From positions 12,339,125 through 12,403,124 of the forward strand of contig NC_084599.1 of the NCBI RefSeq assembly GCF_033807715.1: a stretch of 64,000 bases of DNA, read 5' to 3'. Numbering within the stretch: the stretch's first letter is position 1; every line of letters starts with the position of its first letter. Positions 13,001 to 21,400 of this stretch are shown here, one piece after another. The position numbers were made by a program, and so were the translations under genes. The notes under the pieces were generated by a model. The model did not search any database. It was given only the letters and a program-made list of their open reading frames with translations, and was not told the origin of the DNA. Source of the DNA: Cololabis saira. Lineage: Eukaryota > Chordata > Actinopteri > Beloniformes > Belonidae.

Positions 13001-16000
13001 GGGCTGTTTTACTCTCAGCCGCTCGCGGCTCCAGCTGATTTCTGATCAGCGCCGACATGAACAAAGCGGTTGCGCAATCGAGTACGTCACAGCAGCTTCA
13101 CCCCAACCTGCCCTCTTCTCCCCTGGCAGTGCGAAAACACACGGGGACAAACGGGAAGAGCCGCGACGAGCCGTGCGGAGCCGAGCCGGGCTAAGGTGGT
13201 ACTAATGCAAAAGCGCCATTAGAGCCAGAGCCAACATTGGAGCTTCACTTTCACTGCTCATAACTCATTTGGACGCAGCTAAGGAGCAGAAGGGGTTAGG
13301 GCTGGGCGATATATCGAGATTTTAAATTAATATAATAAAGGGATATTTGTTTTATTTTATTCAAGAAGCATTTTTATTCTATATATGTAGCTAACAGAGA
13401 TGCTATGCTATAATGCTTTGGGGGAAACCCCAATTATGGCACAGAAAAAATATGGATATATATCGAGTATCGCCATTCAGCTAGAAAATATCGAGATATG
13501 ACTTTTGGTCCATATCGCCCAGCCCTAGAAGGGGTCCAGTTTGATGGCCCATTTTGATGGACCCGGTTTGGGCCCTGCATTTGCAGTGGTGTGGACTCCA
13601 CTAGTAACGGTCTGTTGTGATGGGAAAAAGGTGGGCCAAAGAACAACACTCTCTGTTACCAGTCAATCTATGTCTCTACCTTAACCCAGGCTCAGGAACT
13701 GTGGGTAGTTACTGAAGGAACAAGCGAGACTGTCCTTTACAAACAAGATGAAAAGTTCAGTCATGCGGGGAGGGACTGGTCCTACACATTGAGCTGAGCC
13801 TACTGAGGTGGTTTAGGCACCTGGTTAGGATGCTTTCTGGAAGCCTCTATGTTGAGGTGTGTTGGGCTTTTAGCAGGGTGGATGCTACGGGGCCCGCCCG
13901 AAGGATGGAGAGACACGGAGTTTTCGTGCAGAACCTTTATTTCGGCTTTTTCACCAACAGCAGATCACCCAGTGCACAAGCACCTCACGCAGCAGCTTCT
14001 TCATTCTGAGTGTCTTATGAAGGCTGGCAGAGTGGAGAGGCTGATTGGGCCCACCTGTGCCCTAATCAGCCTGAGTGGCTGCAGCTCCTCCACCCTGCCA
14101 CACACCCCCAACGCCAACCTCGGAGCGGGAGAGGAACCCTCCGGGCTTCCTGGTCGGGTGGTCGCCCCCGGCGTCGGCCCGCCCGCCGTGGAGGATGCGC
14201 TCGGGGCCGGGCCCATGGTGGCCTCGGGCCACCCGGTGCGCGCACGACTGCCTCCTTCACCTCCGCGACGCAGCCCTGCGCGGGCTGCTGGTCCGCCTCC
14301 AGGACCGCCTCTTCCCCCACACTCTGCTCTGGCCGCAGGTCCGGCCCCGTCTCCGCGGGACCCGCCGTCGCTGGCGGCTGCGCCTCCGAAGCCGCCTCCC
14401 CCGCCAACTCCACCTCCGCCTCCGTCTCCGCCTCCGCCTCCGTCCCGGGAGCCGTCGCCTGGCGGCCTGCAGCCACTGCCTCACGGCCGGTCGGCTGCAG
14501 CGCCACCAGCGCTGTCGCGGCGAACCTCAGACGGGGTGCAGGGGTGGGTCGCCCCGCGGCCACCAGGGCTTCTATGGCGGCCAGCTGCCGCTCGCCCTGG
14601 TCCCGGAAGGCGGCCGCCATGCCCGCCATGGCCCGGGCGAGCGTGTCCAGGGCCCGCTCCGTGCCTCTCTCGTCCATTCTTCGGGCCCCACGTTGGGCGC
14701 CAGATGTAGCAGGGTGGATGCTACGGGGCCCGCCCGAAGGATGGAGAGACACGGAGTTTTCGTGCAGAGCCTTTATTTCGGCTTTTTCACCAACAGCAGA
14801 TCACCCAGTGCACAAGCACCTCATGCAGCAGCTTCTTCATTCTGAGTGTCTTATGAAGGCTGGCAGAGTGGAGAGGCTGATTGGGCCCACCTGTGCCCTA
14901 ATCAGCCTGAGTGGCTGCAGCTCCTCCACCCTGCCACAGGCTTGTCCAACAGGGAAGAGACGCCCCAAGGCAGATCCAGGTCATGCTGAAGAAATATCTC
15001 TCAGCTGGCCTTAGTATCCCGGAGGAGCTAAAGCAGGTTGGTGGGGAGGAGGAGGTCGGGCTATCTCTGTTTGGTCTCCTGCCCCTATGACCTATGGCAA
15101 GCGGAAATTAATGGATGGATGAATGGAAAAGGAGCATTCACTCATCCAAAAATATCAAAATGCACTTCCAGGAATGGCAACTACTTCAGCTATTCTGCTT
15201 CCCTCAGTCCAATCCCTCTTTCTCCCAGCTGCTCTGTTTGCAGTGCTCCTTCCTTTCGCCAGTAAGTCGCATCTTTATCTGTTTTTATTGCCCTCCCTTT
15301 TTTGTCTATTTTTCTCTTACCGTGGGTGGGCTGAGCTTCCTCCATGTAGGCTGGGGTTTTCTCAGGGTCATCGCTGGCTCTGGGGCACACACAGAAACAT
15401 TTAGATCAATGCTGTGACATGATTACCCTTGAAGCCTGTCTTTCATCTGATGGACCTAACTGATGCAGGCAGCTGCACAGGTTACCATGGCACGATGCAT
15501 ATCATTAGTGCTAGCATACCCCCCTTTCTGCTTAGGGAGACGGATGAATTTAGAATGTATTTAAATATAATTACAGGTCATCTGTTGAAACTTTAGATAT
15601 AAAACAACTGTAAAGTGATTTCCTAAACCTAAATGGCCGATCACCTGTGTGTATAATCAGTGAAGCCTTAAATAATTTCCAGAAACTAGATCATTTTCAG
15701 GACCAGGGGACCTCTTGAACTGACAAAGCATGGTACTTTATGGACTGTATAGTGGAACAAATTATATAGGAACAAATTACAAAATAATGGTGATATTGTT
15801 AATTTGATTACATTTGTTGGATATTTTTCTTAAAACATGTCTGTCTTAACATCTTGAGAGTCGATTCTCTATAGTGCCTCTTAAATATTTTGCAGAGGAT
15901 TTATTTAATGAGTGAGAAAAAAACCTGAAGGCTCTTCACTTTAATTACTCTGCTCTTGGTTTCTTTGTGCAAGGACTGCAAGTTACATGTGTGCTTGCGT

Positions 16001-18353
16001 GCAGTTCTGTGTCCATGTGAGTGTGAGATGACGGGAGGGATATCGCCATCCACCCAGATCCATGCTTTTCCTCGTCTTTCATTTCCTCTGTGGCTCCTGG
16101 AGTGTGCTGCTGGTTTGTGTGTGTATAGTCTCCGTTCACAGTGCTGGGTCGAGACACAACATTAATCACCGCCGATGGCTGCTATGAAATCTCATTACAC
16201 TCATCATTTGTACCAGTCTGCCCGATTCTCCTTTTCACGCCTCAGCTTCTTGTTCTCTCTGTTTATCTGCATCTAGCTGGTAAGTGTTCATGCATTCAAG
16301 TGTGTGCTGCTGTGGAGAGGGTCAGCCATCTTACTGCTGAATAAACACAGATGACTCACAAATAAATGGATGTGAATGCTGGAAACGTGTCCAACGAAGT
16401 GTTCTCATAACAGCTCCATCGGAGGTCCTGACATTCAAACAGTAACCATGTAAAATGCTGATGTGAATTCTGCCTTAACATGCTTAGATGTGATTGTAAA
16501 GTTGCTTTAATTCGCTCCATGGCTCACTTTTTGCTTGTTAATGGAATCACACTGAGGCGTTTCACTTCATTTACCACTCTGTTGAGATTCATCTATTACA
16601 TATGAATACATAATAGGTATAAGTTCCACTTTTTCATTAAGCAACACTTGCAGCGGAGCGCAGCAACAGCAGTCTTTGCCGCCAGAATGTGTGTCATCTT
16701 ATGCTTGCACATTAAAATCCACACTTGTGCATATAGCTGGAGTGTAATCTGGATGTCTTCTTTAAACTGCAAAGCAGGAGTGCTGAATTGAGTCTGTGGG
16801 AGTTTTCAAGCATGTGCTGTTTTTGTGCTGCACTGCATCATGGGGGTTTGAGAGGGGATAGATAACAGACAACAAAGCAAGCATGCAACAATATTAACCA
16901 TAATGAAAACCCATATATCGCATTCTAGAGCCCCAAAATCAGCAGGACTGACTTTACAGCACTGAGGCACAGGGTCGACAAAAAGTGAGCATCACAGGCT
17001 TTATGAGGTTGTCATTTATTACAGTGCTCTTGTTATTAGATTATAACAGCTGCTGCTTTTATTATGTCCTCTCCTCTTATCACTCCTCACTGTTGGTCTT
17101 ATATCTTTCCAAAGCTTGTGTGACTCTATAGACAAAGGGATTGAGTAAACTGAAGGAGCTACATCCACTGGAGTATTTTTGTATCGCACCTGGCACAGAA
17201 TTGCCCTCCTCGGCAGCAGCGACGGTAAGCGATGGCAAAGACGGAAAGGAAGATCAGCGTTGCTACCAGGAAGATGGAGAGGATTACTAAGAGGAGCACA
17301 GATCCATCTTTCTGCTCCTCAGCCTCGAAGGGGATCTCCTGGAGTAAAACAAGTGGAAAAGAAATCTTAATTTTGTCATAAAAAAATAATACTTAACCAT
17401 TTTGCTTTTTTATAAAAAGGTGAATTTCTCAGCAAGTAAAGGTTGATCTCCAAAATGCATAATGGTAAAGATTTCAACTTTCTTTAGGGTTGTAAGTAAG
17501 ATCTATTTTTCCCCACATCAAGTTTATTTTTATACTGTATATAACAATAAAAAAGAAAGGGGGAGCTGAAGCTTAATTTTTACCTCCTGTAATAAAGTTC
17601 ATAAGGAAGTATTTCTCTAATCAGCTAAGTTTCTTTCATATCATTGATTTTTCTTTTCTTTTCTTTTGTTGTCTTCCTTAAAAAGGTTCCCCTTGAAAGG
17701 TTTTTGTTTGCACTGCTTTTTTATAGGTCTGTTCGCATATGATTGATGATATTGTGTAAGGGCTGTGGATCCTCGTGGATCTGACACAGAGCTGATATAA
17801 CACGAGAGCGGACGTTGTCATACGACCAACCAGTCACAGGCACCTGATGGTGTGGTGCATAAGCTTTAAAATAAAGGTAACAGCACAGCAGAAGGAATGA
17901 CAGCACTACAACTGCACCTTTTTTAATTGATCACGCTCATTAAAGGGGTGATATATGGAATAATAGGAACTCTGTCACTTTTCACTGCCTGAAATTGGTT
18001 GAAGGATTGAGAGGAAAAAATGTATGTCATAGATGTCTTTTCTGATGATGTGACTGACACTTTTAATGCCAGATCGATGCATTGGGATCATGAGTGACTT
18101 GTTCGTGGCTGTTTAAGCACCCAAGTATCAGTATCTAGATTATTTCAAGGTATTATTATAATTATTCATTTTCTTTTGAACAGAATGAAGCAACTAGAAG
18201 CCCATGAGCCCATGAGTTGTTTCCTTGTAATATATTGTATACAGTACAAGAAGATGAGAGGTATGGCATCAACTTGTCTGCAAGACTATGGCTTAATGGA
18301 GTTTTAACGAAAATCTGCAAAAAAAGAGGGATATAGATCCAACTAATTATATA

Positions 18354-18442
<89 letters not shown>

Positions 18443-21400
18443 TGTATAGGGAATCAGAAGGATTTTGAGAGACTGACCATATTCCACAGATGAGGTACCA
18501 GACACATTTTCCACAACATATAGCTTTGCTCAACTGGATTAAACACTTCTGATGTGTTTACTGAATTAATAAAATTATTATTCCATTAAAGTGCAAATTT
18601 CAGATATATTTGGAGATGTGAAAGATAAATATTTCCCAGCATCATAGGCCCAAAGCATGATTCACCCACCCCCATGCCTAACACTTGGAGAGGTTTTTTT
18701 CTAAAGAAATTCTGAACCTTTTTTTGAACCCCCTCCAAATATACCTTAGATCATTTGGCCAAAAGTGCAATTTGTGCAACAGAAGACATGTTAATTTAAC
18801 AACTTCAGCACTAAATCTTGTGGAGATTTTTTTTAAATCTGCTGAGAGTTAAATTAATGCTGTACTTGTGCAGGTTTGGCTGCAGAGCAGAACCACCATC
18901 CCAGAACCTGCTAAATCCTACTGACTACCTTGCATTCAAACAATCCTATAAGCAGTCCTATCTGTAAGTCTCTTTACAGACCTTGGCCCGGTTTCCCAGA
19001 TCAGTTAAGTAGCTCTTAACAGCGAAAGACTTCTTTCACAGGCTCCTTTAGAAGGTTTGAAAGAAGTCTTTCGCTGTTAAGAGCTACTTAACTGATCTGG
19101 GAAACCGGGCCCTTAGCATTATTTCCACTTTCTCTGGAAACTATATTTAACAACACATTTCCATCTTGTTATAGTTTTCTCCCTTTTTAAAGGCATCCGT
19201 TTGTTTAAGTTGTAAGTACAGGGCAGCTACTTGGAGGTGCTCAAAGCTGCTGATTAATTTGACATCATTTAAAGAGCCAGAGTTTTTATTAAGCCTCACA
19301 ACTGCCTGGTCTTAGCCTGTGAACAAGCCACAGCTCTAACAAGCTGATTCAAGTCTGAGACCTAGAGAAGTTATTTGAGAGTTCAGATCCCAGTTCTCCC
19401 TCTATGTTATTAAAAAGTCTAAAACGGTAACAAAACAAAAATGATACATTTGTGTTATTAGATATTTCATCTTGTACACATTTTTGGAGATCAGTTTATT
19501 TTCTCCATACTTAAACTCCATCTCAAGTAGTAATTAAACATCTAAACCTCCCTCCATCTCTTTGAAATATGTATTTTTCAAAATTGTTGCCACAAATTAT
19601 TCTTGTGGCATTAAAATGGTTGGGGTATGACTGTACAGCTCTTTTCTCATTCAGTGGATGGTGAACTATGAATATGCTAATAGCTCATATCACAGTACAC
19701 TTATTAGCCTTCACTATCTCCATAACACTCTGCAATGGCCAGTTGTAATAATGAGGTGATTCAGATGTACATTTTTTAACCAGAGCGGATGATGGCGTGG
19801 TTGGTTTGAATGTCCGTCCCATATCTACATGTTTTTCTGGTTTGTTAGTTTGTTTGCTTACTAAAGCTTCCTCCCACAGTTGTAAAAGTCTTCATAATTA
19901 CATTTTCATTTTTCATCTGTAAGTGGCCCGGTGATGGATTTGCAGGGCTTTACTCAATGACATTTAAGACCCCCTTTACCCTTAAGGGCGTGATATTCAC
20001 AAAATTGAACATTATACAAACTTATATCCATGTGGAAGCATGAGAATGATAATAAAGTCCTGTTCTATTGGTTTCAACAATACTAGACACCATACAGTAA
20101 TGGATGTTATGATATTCTTGCTTGAAAAGGTTATCACCTGTTTATGTGACGTTAATGTTAGCACTGACTGTTGGCTGCTAGCAGTGTCTCCCAGATAATC
20201 TGATGGATAGTGTCAGTCTTTTTAAGTAGATTACTTGCTAAATCCAGCTGTTTTGGGGTCAGAGTTGCAAAGCAGTTGTCTGAATAGAGATGGCTGTTGA
20301 CCTGCTGTGTCTTCTCTGTTCAAGTCATTTCAAATGCACTTTATTTATATAACACATTTCAACCAAAGTCTTTCACAGAACAAAAGATAAAAACATATAG
20401 GAAATACATTACAGATAATAAAATGATATTTAATGGGAAAGAAAAAAAGTAATCAAACATGTAATTCAAAGTCCAAACTGGGGGGCAGATGTTATATGAG
20501 GTAGAAGGCTGTTCCTAATAATTCATTTCCAGCAACCCAAAGACCTTGATTGCCTCTTCTTTTAACTTCCTAACTGGGTTTTTTTTCCTGTTGCTTTCAT
20601 TCCCATTAAGAAATTAAATATTGTGAGCTAGACCAAAAAAAAAAGTCTGATTTCCACATAATATGTACAGTATGCCAGGTTTCAGGATGTTAAATCTGGT
20701 TCTGAGCACCTCTAAAAGAAACTGAATGATTGACCTTAATGCTCTGGCTGTAACATGAGCATGAAGGAGCCGGGTCAGATAAGGAGGTGCAAACCCATTC
20801 ATAACTTTAAAATCCATTCATAAAAAAATGTTAAAAATCAAGCTTTAATTGAACAGGAAGCCAGTGGAGAGAATGAAACACTCGTGTGATGTGGTCCCTC
20901 ATCATCTTGCCAATCAAAAGGCCAGCAGCTGAGTTTTGGACCAAGTGCCAACGTGATAGATGACTGGTCCATTCCCACATACAAGGCACTGCTGTAGCCA
21001 CGGCAGGATGTTATGAAAGCATGTGTAGCTCTCTCCAAATCAGTAAGAGGGGGGCGTGCCATGACTTTAGAAATTAACCTCAGCTAAAAAAAATTAGACC
21101 AAATGAAAGCTGTTTTAAACGCATTATCAAAATATATTCCAAGAGTCTTGACTGAGGAATGAACGTGAAGGACCAAACACAATCCTTTCTGTCTTGATTT
21201 CATTAGGTGATAGAAAATTTGAAGACGACTAGGTTTCGCTATCTTTTAGACAATCATGCAGGGGCTGCAGTGAACCCTTAGTTTTTAAATTTAGGGGGAA
21301 GTACAAGCATTGTGTTTATTAAAACAATAGACCCAATTTACATTGAGTAAAATGATGGGCCCAAAACAGAACCCTGTAGTACACCAATCATCAGTGCAGC

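Larger units (their letters stand above)
13680..15125 (+). mobile_element. RTE-like LINE 3' end, split by an LTR element
   Basis: The two halves, 13680-13869 and 14944-15125, read together as the familiar fish LINE end: a GGTAGT..GAAGGAACAAG block, a TTGAGGTGGTTTAGGCACCT block, then CAGCTGGCC.., CCGGAGGAGCT and a GGATGGATGAATGG tail. The middle is replaced by the miniature LTR retrotransposon at 13870-14938. Family placement is from remembered consensus. Confidence 0.75.

Noticed and set aside
13849..14709. Proline-rich plus-strand frame of 286 codons
   Set aside because: Same reason as the neighbouring frame: antisense GC-rich DNA of the TRIM, crossing the insertion border.
14010..15014. 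Plus-strand frame of 334 codons
   Set aside because: It spans the TRIM antisense to its own orientation, crosses a repeat boundary and is Ala/Arg/Pro-rich from GC content.
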